Assembly: GCA_949825065.1 (NCBI GenBank)
Contig: OX463842.1
Location: 53,330,034-53,394,033, forward strand
Reading direction: 5' to 3'
Length of the DNA: 64,000 bases
Origin: Odontocerum albicorne
Lineage: Eukaryota; Arthropoda; Insecta; Trichoptera; Odontoceridae
A model generated the notes under the pieces. The model worked only from the letters and a program-made list of their open reading frames with translations. It had not been told where the DNA came from and ran no database searches. The position numbers and the translations under genes were made by a program. Positions 35,874 to 46,719 of the stretch are shown here, in pieces (the first letter of the stretch is position 1; the number at the start of each line of letters is the position of its first letter).

Positions 35874-37280
35874 AGACATACGAGTATGTCGCGATAGAAA
35901 AGTCTAATGATCAGTCCACTCTACCTGCCCCGACAAGGAAAGACATACGAGTATGTCGCGATAGAAAAGTCTAATGATCAGTCCACTCTACCTGCCCCGA
36001 CAAGGAAAGACATTCGAGTATGTCGCGATAGAAAAGTCTAATGATCAGTCCACTCTACCTGCCCCGACAAGGAAAGACATACGAGTATGTCGCGATAGAA
36101 AAGTCTAATGATCAGTCCACTCTACCTGCCCCGACAAGGAAAGACATACGAGTATGTTGCGATAGAAAAGTCTAATGATCAGTCCACTCTACCTGCCCCG
36201 ACAAGGAAAGACATACGAGTATGTCGCGATAGAAAAGTCTAATGATCAGTCCACTCTACCTGCCCCGACAAGGAAAGACATACGAGTATGTCGCGATAGA
36301 AAAGTCTAATGATCAGTCCACTCTACCTGCCCCGACAAGGAAAGACATACGAGTATGTTGCGATAGAAAAGTGTAATGATCATTCCACTCTACCTGCCCC
36401 GACAAGGAAAGACATACGAGTATGTCGCGATAGAAAAGTCTAATGATCAGTCCACTCTACCTGCCCCGACAAGGAAAGACATACGAGTATGTCGCGATAG
36501 AAAAGTCTAATGATCAGTCCACTCTACCTGCCCCGACAAGGAAAGACATACGAGTATGTTGCGATAGAAAAGTCTAATGATCAGTCCACTCTACCTGCCC
36601 CGACAAGGAAAGACATACGAGTATGTCGCGATAGAAAAGTCTAATGATCAGTCCACTCTACCTGCCCCGACAAGGAAAGACATACGAGTATGTCGCGATA
36701 GAAAAGTCTAACGATTAGTCCTTTCTACCTGCCCCGACAAGGAAAGACATACGAGTATGTCGCGATAGAAAAGTCTAATGATCAGTCCACTCTACCTGCC
36801 CCGACAAGGAAAGACATACGAGTATGTCGCGATAGAAAAGTCTAATGATCAGTCCACTCTACCTGCCCCGACAAGGAAAGACATACGAGTATGTCGCGAT
36901 AGAAAAGTCTAATGATCAGTCCACTCTACCTGCCCCGACAAGGAAAGACATACGAGTATGTTGCGATAGAAAAGTCTAATGATCAGTCCACTCTACCTGC
37001 CCCGACAAGGAAAGACATACGAGTATATTGCGATAGAAAAGTGTAATGATCAGTCCACTCTACCTGCCCTGACAAGGAAAGACATACGAGTATGTCGCGA
37101 TAGAAAAGTCTAATGATCAGTCCACTCTACCTGCCCCGACAAGGAAAGACATACGAGTATGTGGCGATAGAAAAGTGTAATGATCAGTCCACTCTACCTG
37201 CCCCGACAAGGAAAGACATACGAGTATGTCGCGATAGAAAAGTCTAATGATCAGTCCACTCTACCTGCCCCGACAAGGAA
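35874..37280 (+). repeat. 67-bp satellite, exactly 21 copies, derived from a LINE tail carrying an excision scar
   Basis: 21 x 67 = 1407 bp with no indels. The unit starts AGACATACGAGTATGTCGCG, then ATAGAAAAGTCTAATGATCA, and ends CTACCTGCCCCGACAAGGAA. Skipping CGAGTA gives GACATATGTCGCGATAGAAA, which codes DICRDRK as in related LINE tails, and the end matches the CTACCTRCCCC LINE terminus. All but one unit keep TACGAGTA (the third has TTCGAGTA), so the scar predates amplification. Confidence 0.95.
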
Positions 37281-37293
37281 ACGACGTGAAAGG

Positions 37294-37301
37294 TACTCGT
37301 A
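37294..37301. other. Octamer scar after the satellite
   Basis: TACTCGTA in AAAGGTACTCGTATGTC. Removing six bases leaves AAAGGTATGTC, compatible with a continued LINE tail. Confidence 0.4.
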
Positions 37302-37339
37302 TGTCTGTACTTGCATATTTGTAGTAATGATAGCTAATA

Positions 37340-38626
37340 GGTTAGTCAAAAAGTTTTGAAAGTGACATCTATGGAGTAGTAGAAAAACCGAAATTTCTAC
37401 GCCATTTTAATATTTCATCTTTCATAAGAACGTACTCAAAATTTCATTTCGATCTGTCAATTCATTCTTTGTTTACAAGCCATTTGAAGTTGACGTGTCA
37501 GTGTATTTTTTAACAATGGAAAAATCCGAATATCGTGCAGTGATTAAATTCTTTGTTTTGGAAGGTTTATCGGCTACTGAGATCCATGCAAAGATGATGA
37601 AAGTATTAAAGGAGTCTTCTCCTTCATTTCCAACCGTTCACCGATGGGTTTTGGAGTTTAAGCGTGGCCGTACAAGCGTTGAAGACGATCCACGCTCACG
37701 ACGTCCAAAAAGTGCATCAACACCAGAAATCATAGCGAAAATACAGGATATGGTTTTGGAAGATCATCGATCGACTGTGGATGTGATAGCTGACACCATA
37801 GGCATTTCACATGGAACAACATGGCATATTTTGGCTGAATTTTTGGGTTTCAAAAAACTATGTGCACAATGGGTGCCGCATTTGCTAACAATGCAACAAA
37901 AACACGTTCGAATGCGACTTTCTGAGCAACGTTTGGAGCAATTTCGAAAGAATAAAAAGGATTTTCTGCGTCGATTCATCACTATGAATGAGACTTGGGT
38001 CTACCACCATGATCCTGAATCAAAACAAGAGGCTAAGGAGTGGTGTGAACCAGGCACTTTGGCTCCGAAGCGAGTTCGTGTCCAGAAATCGGCCAAGAAG
38101 GTGTTAGCGTCAGTTTTTTGGGATGCAAAAGGAATTTTATTGATAGCTTATCTCCAAACTGGTAAGACAATCAACTTTGATTATTATTGTGACCTTTTGG
38201 ACCAGTTGGATGAAAAAAATTGTGAAAAAAGACCCGGTTTGCAGAAGAAAAAAAACATTTTTCATCAAGATAATGCACCTGCTCACACAGCTCATAAACC
38301 ATCGCGAAAATCAGTGAATTGGGGTACGAAGTGTTGCAGCATCCACCCTATTCGCCAGATTTAGCTCCCTCTGACTTATGGCTGTTCTCACACCTCAAAA
38401 AATTCCTTCGTGGAAAGCATTTTTCATCAAACGAAGAGGTTATAGCCGTCGTAGAGGAGTATTTTGCAGGCCTTCCAGAAAGTCACTTCCGTGATGGGAC
38501 AACAAAGTTGGAAGATCGTTGGACCAAGTGTATTGATCTTATGGGAGACTATACTGAGCAATAAAAGTGATTTCCCCCCAAAAAAAATGTATTTTCATTT
38601 CCGCTTTCAAAACTTTTTGACTAACC
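37340..38626 (+). mobile_element. mariner transposon, 1287 bp, complete ends, inactive transposase
   Basis: Perfect 23-bp terminal inverted repeats (GGTTAGTCAAAAAGTTTTG...) occupy 37340-37362 and 38604-38626, each bounded by TA at 37338-37339 and 38627-38628, the target duplication of Tc1/mariner elements. Length and layout (about 150 bp of leader, one transposase gene, about 40 bp of trailer before the repeat) fit a mariner. The unmutated ends suggest a fairly recent insertion or one still mobilisable in trans. It lies 60 bp from the end of the 67-bp satellite. Confidence 0.95.
37516..38564 (+). pseudogene. mariner transposase, frameshifted, first catalytic Asp replaced by Asn
   Basis: The start is taken as ATG 37516 (MEKSEYRAVIKFF), the usual mariner N-terminus; an upstream in-frame ATG-less extension is unlikely to be used. 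In order: N-terminal helix-turn-helix DNA-binding region (residues ~1-110, with the FKRGRTSVEDDPRSRRP linker), WVPHLL at about 125, then the catalytic region. The DD34D triad reads N158 (TMNETW, normally TMDETW), D252 (HQDNAPAH) and D287 (YSPDLAPSD, 34 residues after D252). A one-base loss near 38295-38308 shifts the frame; downstream coding resumes as KISELGYEVLQHPPYSPDL and runs to the stop at 38562. The corrected length would be about 349 residues, normal for the family. The motif style resembles the irritans group. The D-to-N change alone should abolish catalysis. Confidence 0.93.
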
Positions 38627-39529
38627 TAGATATATCTAAATATTAAAGTGTTTAATGTCTCCTTTTCAATATATCGATTCGAAATAACAATAAAATTATA
38701 AGCGATTAGCCCTTTAAATATTAAATTATATTTATTATTCAAAAAGAACTTTTTAATAAAATTTATAAATATAAAGCAAAAAACATAATTCACATTTTTT
38801 TCAGCATAAACTTGAAGTTTGACAACATAGAAAGTCTATTTGAATTATTCTCGGTATAATGATTGGGGTCTGGCCGGGATCAATACAGCTTTGGAGTACA
38901 CTCGATTATAAAAAAAAAATCTTTGGCGAGTCCCACTTCACCACATGCTCTCGTCCCTCTCCCACCACCCCCCCAGCCTCCATCCACCCCTCAGTCGACA
39001 CTCCAAGTGTCCCGAGTCCCGAGGAATCGACAACTTTCTATCAAACTCGACAAAGTTTGACCAGAGTTTAACAATCCCGATTGGGCGGAGATTTTTACAA
39101 CAAAAAATACTTACTTTTTTCATCGTTGACTTTCATATTTAAAAGTTTATTTATGAATAAATAAGCATCGGTCCCCTTATTTAAATTCGTTTTAGAAAGA
39201 TGAAATTTATCCAAAGTTTGTGAAAATAATCATTAAATATAAGGAATAGCAAAACATAATACGTACTATATGTGCATAATAGAAATAAATTTAAATTGAA
39301 AATCATTTTTCAACTTTGTTTTTTTACTACTTAATATACGCCGACTTATTTAAAGAGGTTTACCTCTCGTTTTCAAGGCACAGTGTTAACATTGCGGTTT
39401 GAACAGTATACATGTTAATGTATAATTTAAATTATGCTTTGTTTAGTATACATATGTACTATAATATGTACAATAGTTTCCACTGTGCCTTTATAATATA
39501 CTTTGTTCTCTACAGAACAAGCAATTACA
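38627..39529. other. AT-rich DNA, no gene seen
   Basis: A C-rich patch at 38940-39005 is open in several frames but has no family or splice support. Confidence 0.4.
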
Positions 39530-40221
39530 GCTATCCGACAACCGAATGAATGGTGTTTGATTAGAAAATGTGCCTAACTTCATATACCTAGGCAGCATCC
39601 TCGCATCAAATTCCTCTCTTGGTGATGAACTACAGAGTCGTCTCAAGAGCACGCTGGCAAATGTTGCTAAACTTATTGACAGGGATATCTTCCATTTACA
39701 GCAAGGATATCTTCCAGCCTACTTAGATATCTATCTACAAGGTCATTGTCCTTTTCGCAATTGTCTGTGGGTCTGAGATTTAGATTTTCTATATGAGCCT
39801 GACCAGCGTTTCTTTCGGATCTACTGGAGTGATCATATCAAAAATGTCTCCATACTGCAACGCTCTAACTGTAATACACATGGACGATCATAGGCTCCCT
39901 AAACGCGTCTTATACATGTAGTATTGAGCAAGTATTGGATTTGTGGGCAGGAAGCACTATAAATACTACGATTCTAAGCCACCTGACTGATGGAAAACGG
40001 AGGACTGTCTGTTCTCGGATCGAGAACGTTTCAACAGACGTATGAGTATGAAAAATAGTCAGCGTGCAGCAAATATGCATCAGCGTTACCAGGCGGATCA
40101 GCAGGATCCACATGTCTGTGACGTCTGCGAGATGGAGTATTCATCTAAGATCAGTCCTTGTTTTCTCTCATGATTAACGTGGAGGATCAGCTCAAGATTG
40201 ACTTTGGAATAGCGAGGAGAT
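39530..40221 (+). pseudogene. LINE reverse transcriptase C-terminal remnant
   Basis: It reads LENVPNFIYLGSILASNSSL, GDELQSRLKSTLANVAKL, then after frameshifts YEPDQRFFRIYWSDHIKNVS, and near 40000-40140 SDRERFNRRMSMKNSQRAAN, QADQQDPHVCDVCEMEYSSK. The YLGSxxxS start and a C-terminal CxxC motif fit LINE polymerases that end in a zinc-finger-like segment. Stops and shifts are frequent. Its 3' edge runs straight into the 89-bp array. Confidence 0.7.
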
Positions 40222-40755
40222 CCTGGACATCAAGGCACAGCAACGACAATGAAGACAACATAGAAATTATATTCTAATGTGTAATTGACATTGTGTCTTG
40301 TATTATAATACCTGGACATCAAGGCCCAGCAACGACAATGAAGATAACATAGAAATTATATTCTAATGTGTAATTGACATTGTGTCTTGTATTATAATAC
40401 CTGGACATCAAGGCCCAGCAACGACAATGAAGATAACATAGAAATTATATTCTAATGTGTAATTGACATTGTGTCTTGTATTATAATACCTGGACATCAA
40501 GGCCCAGCAACGACAATGAAGATAACATAGAAATTATATTCTAATGTGTAATTGACATTGTGTCTTGTATTATAATACCTGGACATCAAGGCCCAGCAAC
40601 GACAATGAAGATAACATAGAAATTATATTCTAATGTGTAATTGACATTGTGTCTTGTATTATAATACCTGGACATCAAGGCCCAGCAACGACAATGAATA
40701 TGACATAAAAAATATATTCTAATGTGTAATTGACATTGTGTCTTGTATAATAATA
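40222..40755 (+). repeat. 89-bp tandem array, 6 copies, at the LINE 3' end
   Basis: CCTGGACATCAAGGC starts at 40222, 40311, 40400, 40489, 40578 and 40667. Inner copies are almost identical; the first and last are slightly diverged. The first unit is continuous with the LINE remnant (a conserved run ...GAGGAGATCCTGGACATCAA), so the LINE tail is the likely seed. Confidence 0.95.
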
Positions 40756-41753
40756 CACATGCATTTGTTAGTATTTTGCATTGTGCCTTATATAGTTTAT
40801 ACGCTAATGCGTATTTTAAATTGTGAATTGTATAATTGAATGTGAATTATACGAGTATATGATATTTGCACGTATTTTTTCAGGACTTTTTATTTTCTCC
40901 TCAGTAGTTTCCACGTCCACGTTGCCCTTACTTTCAATATATGTCAATGTTGGTACTAAAAATAATAAAGTGGATTATCATCATATTAACCTTGAATACT
41001 ATTCAGTTTAAATATGTACTCAAACGTTTAATAAAACAATTCGTTTTATTTTCCATTCGTACAAATCTTTTTAAATCCCCTCATAACTATTCCATCATCT
41101 AAATAATACTTCCGTATTAGTGGAACTCCTTAATCTTTGTAAAAGAGCCTTTTGTCACACAAAAGTTTTTATACAATCAATTTTTTTAAATTTTTTATGC
41201 AAATTACTAATTATTCAGGTTGATTGGATTATACGTAAGGAAAACAATATTTTCTTAAGTATTTAATTCCAATAATAAACATTAAAACGATTCACAGATA
41301 AAATGTTTAAGAGACCAGTCTAATTGCGCACTTCCATTATTCTACTAATAACTTAAACTATAGTTTAGTGCGACCGCAGAGTACTTGAAAGTCATTCCGC
41401 AGCCAATCGTTAGCAAAGATACCTCCACTGGTCGGCACTCCACAGCTCGCAGCTCGCAGCCCACCACCCGCAGTGCACCTATAGATTATACTTGTACATA
41501 CTGTACACTATATCGATCTTTTAGACGGCAGGACACAGCTACCCCTGAAGTTTAACGGTTATCTTAAACCGTTTTAAATATTTAACAATTGTTTTTTTTT
41601 ACAGTTTTAACTAAGGTTTAGTAATGTTGGATCCAAATTTATTCATTTTTTGTTCTTACAAATTTACAGAAATAGTGAAGTAAACACTAAAAAATTATTA
41701 TCATCTTGGAATAGATGGAAAGAGCAGCGTGATTTTATCCTATATCTAGATCT
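40756..41753. other. AT-rich DNA with one octamer scar and a GC patch
   Basis: TACGAGTA lies at 40850-40857 in TTATACGAGTATATG. A GC-richer stretch at 41380-41480 has repeated CAGCTCGCAG but no supported frame. Confidence 0.4.
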
Positions 41754-42022
41754 ACAGCCCGTCAAACTTTATCTAGATCAGGAATCCCCAAGCTACCCAC
41801 TCGTGGTATGGGTTTTACAGCCCGTGAAACTTTATCTAGATCAGGAATCCCAAAGCTACCCACTCGTGGCATGGGTTTTACAGCCCGTCAAACTTTATCT
41901 AGATCAGGAATCCCCAAGCTACCCACTCGTGGTATGGGTTTTACAGCCCGTGAAACTTTATCTAGATCAGAAATCCCCAAGCTACCCACTCGTTGCATGG
42001 GTTTTAAAGCCCGTCAAACTTT
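41754..42022. repeat. 63-bp array, 4.3 copies, dimeric higher-order unit
   Basis: Copies start at 41754, 41817, 41880, 41943 and 42006 (ACAGCCCGTSAAACTTTATC...). GTCAAAC alternates with GTGAAAC and GGTATG with GCATG, so the amplified unit is a 126-bp dimer. Because 63 is a multiple of three, an open frame of 150 codons crosses it (LQPVKLYLDQESPSYPLVVW repeated). I treat that as a by-product. Confidence 0.95.
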
Positions 42023-42084
42023 CCCAAAAAATTTTAAACTGTTTTTTTTTCATTCAAATAAATGAAAAAGCATATATCATGATA

Positions 42085-42140
42085 GATGGACAATTTATAT
42101 AACGCCGTTTATAGATAGACTCTCCTTAAGGGCGCTCTTA
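42085..42140 (+). mobile_element. Repeat R-C, uninterrupted copy (empty site)
   Basis: TTTATATAACGCCGTTTATA then GACTCTCCTTAAGGGCGCTC. It matches both flanks of the TTAA element at 26968-27505 with one TTAA (42126-42129), so it shows the state before insertion. A third copy is on the minus strand at 51110-51180. Confidence 0.65.
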
Positions 42141-42948
42141 CTCGAGATTCAATCTCACTATTATTAATAGATTAAAAATATTGCAAAATAAATAAATATA
42201 ATTTGAGTGTCAAGATAGGATAGTTATGGCTGCTGCCGTTAGACGAGTAACTTTTTCATATCTGAATATGTTCAGAAAAACATATTTGGTAAAAAAAAAA
42301 ACGCAGAAAACGTACCAAAGAAAACAATTTACCTCTGTAGTGTTATATACCATACTATATACCATACTATCATACATTTTGATTAGACCTCTGAAAAAGG
42401 ATTAAGTTTTTTATGGAGAATTTAACAACAAAGAAACGAATGGAAGTAATTAAATTTTATTTTGCGAAATGAATTATTCAAATACAATATGTACGCATAT
42501 TTACGTATGTTTATTGATGAAGATTTTCCAATCAGGTTGACGTTTAGGTGATAAATTGCATTAATACACAAGAATAACTGGTCGAATTGCTTCGTGCTAG
42601 AAAACCACGTAGATACTACGTGCACTAATGAGAAAAATCAAAAGTCACAAAGAGAGTGTTGCTGTTGATCAAGGGAATCCAATCAGACGATATTCAACTC
42701 AACTCAGAATGTCCCGAACGACATTGTAATGAATCAATTTGCTTATGTTTTCGTGGACAAATCAATTGGTGCAAGAATTGAAACAATAACATCCACACAA
42801 CAAACCTTTGAATGTGGACATTGACTTGCGGCCCATCCTATACTACGCATTTAGTTATTTTTTAATTCGGTTAAACCTGCATCAAATACACAATTTTTTT
42901 TTTAAATCTGTAAAATTCCTGATACAACAGGGATACAAAATTTGTGTT
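42141..42948. other. AT-rich DNA, no gene seen
   Basis: No recognisable element or coding segment. Confidence 0.4.
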
Positions 42949-43358
42949 CTATAAGAAATATATACGGGAACATAACAAGCCCTCGGTCTCAAATTATAAG
43001 AAATCTCTATGTGAACATAACGAACACTCGGTCTCAAATTATAAGAAATCTATATGTGAACATAACAAACACTCGGTCTCAAATTATAAGAAATCTATAT
43101 GTGAACATAACAAGCACTCGGTCTCAAATTATAAGAAATCTATATGTGAACCTAACAAACATTCGGTCTCAAATTATAAGAAATCTATATGTGTCCATAA
43201 CAAGCACTTGGTCTCAGATTATAAGAAATCTATATGTGAACATAACAAACACTCGGTCTCAAATTATAAGAAATCTATATGTGAACGTAACAAACACTCG
43301 GTCTCAAATTATAAGAAATCTATACGTGAACATAACAAGTACTCGGTCTCAAATTATT
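42949..43358. repeat. 45-bp tandem array, 9 copies
   Basis: CGGTCTC occurs every 45 bp from 42984 to 43344 (unit CATAACAAACACTCGGTCTC, AAATTATAAGAAATCTATATGTGAA). The unit length is a multiple of three and free of stops in two frames, giving overlapping 143- and 161-codon frames of 15-residue repeats with no initiation or codon-bias support. It ends 17 bp before a LINE remnant. Confidence 0.95.
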
Positions 43359-43374
43359 TTTCTCCAAGACTAAG

Positions 43375-44130
43375 ATTCTATCTGACGAAAACCTCTGTCT
43401 TAATATCAATGTTAATGATGAGATCATAGAATATGTGCAATATTTGAATAACTTTGGTAGCATTGTGAACGACAAAGCAAAGATAAATGATGAGGTTTAG
43501 AATAGATTCAGCGCAGCTTCTCGGTTGTTTGTGCCTGTCGTGGACGAGTATTTCATAATAACGATGTCCAACACTGAAATTCTAATCTAAGGCAGTAAAG
43601 AAGCTATAATCATACCATATTTGATGTATGCATGCGAATCAAGGGTTCCCTGCAGGTGACATATTATGGCACTCGAAAAAGGTCAACCATGGCACCTAAG
43701 ACAAATAATGAAGATTTGATATTAACAAATGTAAAAAATGTTGAGAAGGGCAAATGATGTAGCATCGAAATTCTGGTAATTGTCTGCATTGGTCTGCACT
43801 GCATACATCACTCGCGTACTTCAGTGCAGACTTTGAATGAATGCCCTCGTTGGCAAGCTGTCTAAAGGCAGAAGAATATATTGAACTTATATATCTTGCC
43901 CTGCCCATCTCGATGGGTAGTGCAAGAGTTATAAGGACGAATTGCATGAGACGTTTAAAAACATAAATGCACAGCAAACAGTTGCAGACAGAGCCAAACA
44001 GTTTAGATCTTTTATTTGTTATGAAAGATCCAATTGAGAAAGAAGTCGTACATAAATTGCAAGTACTAAAGCTCCTTTCCCTTTGTGCAACAGGATATGC
44101 ATATCACAAATCGGCTCCCTAATCCAGTGG
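43375..44130 (+). pseudogene. LINE reverse transcriptase C-terminal remnant
   Basis: It reads NNFGSIVNDKAKINDEV*NR, FSAASRLFVPVVDE, AIIIPYLMYACES, and further on CKSYKDELHETFKNINAQQT. The last piece is paralogous to RKRYKDVLYETLKYINAQQS on the minus strand near 53870, and the 3' ends agree (CAACGTCAAGTACCATGATC against CAGCGTCAAGTACCATAATC). Both are from one LINE family. Multiple stops. Confidence 0.7.
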
Positions 44131-44799
44131 CCCCAACGTCAAGTACCATGATCCCCCATATTGTATTGTGCCTTTTATTATACTCGTCACGAGTGATGGG
44201 CATTCTTTCATTGATTCATCAAATGTCAAATAAAATGCAGAGTCCGGATCTCTGGTGCCAATAAAAGAAATAATGAACAGTCAGAAATACAAAGCGTTAC
44301 TGGAAAAAAAAATTCAACGCAAAGCTGAAAAACCGTCGTTCAAAACGAAGTGCAATTTTTCGACAAGATTCAGCCCTATGTCGCACATAAAAAATATTAT
44401 GGTAAAACATTTCCAAGAAAGGGTAATAACTGTTCTACACTGACCTAAAAATGTACCAGATTTACTATTGAATAATATTAAAACACATTATATTGTATCA
44501 TATTACTAATCTTATTAAAAAAAAAGAGTTTTACAACTGAATTTAGAGTGATTCCATTAGTTCACACAATGTTCTAAATAAGGTGATATTTCTTTTTAAA
44601 AAATGGGACACGAAAGTTATCACTATTAGTTATATAAGAATATTTCATTTATATTTTTTTATCAAAAAGTTCAAAGAGTCAAGGGTGTTGCGAAATGACA
44701 TGAAAGAGGGAAGAGACGCTCACACGAAAGCGGCCCTCGAAACTTGAGCAAACATAGTTTGCAGAATGTTTATGAAATTCGCCAGTCTGTGCGGCGGAA
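44131..44799. other. AT-rich DNA, no gene seen
   Basis: Short open frames only. TACTCGTC at 44180 is a one-base variant of the octamer. Confidence 0.4.
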
Positions 44800-44808
44800 T
44801 ATAAAAAG
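44800..44808 (+). promoter_or_regulatory. Possible core promoter (TATAAAAAG)
   Basis: TATAAAAAG in a GC-richer context (GGCGGAATATAAAAAGGATT). A weak initiator-like TTTAGTA lies about 32 bp downstream, and GGTCGT, which fits the downstream element consensus, is about 65 bp downstream (slightly too far). A GC-rich block follows at 44885. No transcript or coding exon can be tied to it. Confidence 0.25.
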
Positions 44809-44884
44809 GATTGCGAGCTTAAACGTGGATTTAGTAAACCGAGCTCACCGCACGAGCACAACTGGTCGTAAATTTAGTTTGTAA

Positions 44885-44995
44885 CTTCTCCCCTCAGCCT
44901 CGGCCCGCGTCACGTCACCGCGCCTCTGCCCCCCGCTGGCCGCGCAGTCTCGGGCCCTCGCGGTCCCAGGGGCACGACTCTATCACATTCTTCTT
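44885..44995. other. GC-rich, CpG-rich patch
   Basis: About 70% G+C in otherwise AT-rich DNA. An acceptor-like TTTGTAACTTCTCCCCTCAG ends at about 44897. No donor or long frame closes an exon. It could be a 5' UTR, a regulatory element, or an unrecognised repeat. Confidence 0.35.
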
Positions 44996-45194
44996 TCAGA
45001 ACTCTTCACTATTTCTATACGATTCAATTTATAATTTCTTACATCTCCGAAGGAAAAACTTGAGACTGTCACGGAAAAAATTAGGACTATATTCATGTGT
45101 TTTCAATTGGATTTTTGATGAACTCAGTATTCCAGTTGCTAAATTACTTGACTTTGACCAGGGAGTTCAATTTCCAATGCATTATTTATTGTAT

Positions 45195-45320
45195 TTTATT
45201 ACACTTATGTTGTATACAGTATAACCTGATGGGTTTATTTAAAAATAACGGGGATTGAACCCACAACTCCCGGATTGGAAGACATGCGTCTTTCCCACTA
45301 GGCCACGGAAGTCAACATTT
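45195..45320 (-). mobile_element. tRNA-derived SINE, internally deleted
   Basis: Minus strand: GGGTTCAATCCCC B box, CTAGTGGGAAAGACGCATGT head and the usual tail (TATACAGTATAACCTGATGG on plus). The body between tail and B box is missing compared with the 59.5-kb copy. Confidence 0.7.
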
Positions 45321-45364
45321 ATATTAGTATTACGCATTTGTTGGAAACAATTTACAGTAAAATC

Positions 45365-45512
45365 AAGCGAGTATGGTGCCATGTGGCAATATCGTACAAC
45401 GAACCAGAAAGCTGACGATTACGCTTGAAAAAAAGTGGGTGTCAATGGAAATCGAACAAGCAGCCCTCGAATCGGTAAACAGATAAGTTACTAACTAGGC
45501 AAGAAAAGAGTT
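45365..45512 (-). mobile_element. tRNA-derived SINE, degraded
   Basis: GCCATGTGGCAATATCGTAC, AACCAGAAAG then a degraded B box (GTTCGATTTCC on minus) and A box (GCCTAGTTAG). It lies 45 bp from the previous SINE in the same orientation. Confidence 0.55.
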
Positions 45513-45547
45513 TAAGTCACAATACTTTCACGCGTCGAGTACGTGTA

Positions 45548-46066
45548 TAAATAAAATAAATAAATAAATAATAGGTTTATTGATAGCAACATAGTATGTA
45601 CAGATTATATTTAAATAACACTTCTAAAACACATACATTGCAGATAATACATTAAATACAGAAGCTATTAAAAAATCTGGGCTCATCTAATAGCATCCCC
45701 TCGGCCAAGATACACCCCACCAATATAGGGCGAACCCAGCCATGGGGACACCAGATGTTTTTCAGCCCACACCCTTGAACACGTAGAACAAGAATATATA
45801 AAAAAATAAACACAGAAAATAAATAGATGACAAAAAAAAATACATTCAAGAGAGAAGACACTAAAAGGTCCGGGCTTATCCCACAAACATTCCCCCGGCC
45901 GAGATACACCCCACCAATGTAGGGCGAGCCCAACCGCAAGGGCATCAGGGGGCTTCCATCCCACACCCCCACATATCTAGATTAAAGAATAAATAAATTA
46001 AAAAAACAAAAACGTATGGCAGAAAACAAAATAAAAAGTAAACCCACATATACCACCTCAGGTTAA
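45548..46066 (-). mobile_element. Interspersed repeat R-B, copy 2
   Basis: Near-identical to 17008-17522 from the TAAATAAATAATAGG end to ACCACCTCAGGTTAA. Differences are single bases and a few 1-2-bp indels, implying recent spread. It follows two SINEs. Confidence 0.75.
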
Positions 46067-46719
46067 CTGTCAGCAAGAGCGAGAAAAACAAAGAAAAGAA
46101 TGAGTGTTGTTGCCTATTTGTGTACGGATATGTTACCAACATGTGAAATGACGAACCGCAAACTCCATGCTCACTTCAGTACTTCCAAGTCTAAAGGATT
46201 GATTACTGAGCAGAATACACAATTATATCCCGGCCACGTTCTTAAGTGTATTTTAATTGGGTATATTGAAGAAGAACAATCCAATATTTTATAACGAAAA
46301 ACCGATAAGTTGCCCCAATGGATTAATAAAACACACTTTGACCAGAACATGTGACATGAAACTCTTAATATAAAACTTCTTTTCCTTTCCTGAGATTCCT
46401 TTCGAATGTATCCACAGACGTGCCGACATTATTGCGTGAATTTCCACGGGATCCCGGGTATCTCCGCCCTCCCTCCTCTTTCCTAGATAATTTAACTCAA
46501 CGACAAATTTGCGTGTTATTGTCAACAATATTTCAATTTGAATTATTGCTGTCATTTTGAAAATTGGATTAAAATACAATATCATAAATTGTATCAATAT
46601 TGAAGTTCTGAATCAAGCCTTGCGGATCTTATTCCTAACAAACTGTTCCTTTGTTTATATCTTTTAATTGGATTGAAATTGTCTAACTATTAATTTGTTT
46701 AAGATGTTATTGTTTTGTA
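46067..46719. other. AT-rich DNA with a GC patch, no supported gene
   Basis: Positions 46400-46485 are GC-richer, ending in a plus-strand acceptor-like CGCCCTCCCTCCTCTTTCCTAG. No exon can be closed. Confidence 0.35.

Noticed and set aside
37516..38364. Functional mariner transposase
   Set aside because: Frameshift before the third catalytic Asp and Asn at the first catalytic position.
41650..42102. 150-codon plus-strand frame with 21-residue repeats
   Set aside because: A 63-bp array without stops; the flanking non-repeat parts show no protein character.
42942..43429. Overlapping 143- and 161-codon frames with 15-residue repeats
   Set aside because: Two frames cannot both be the gene; both come from a 45-bp array lacking stops.
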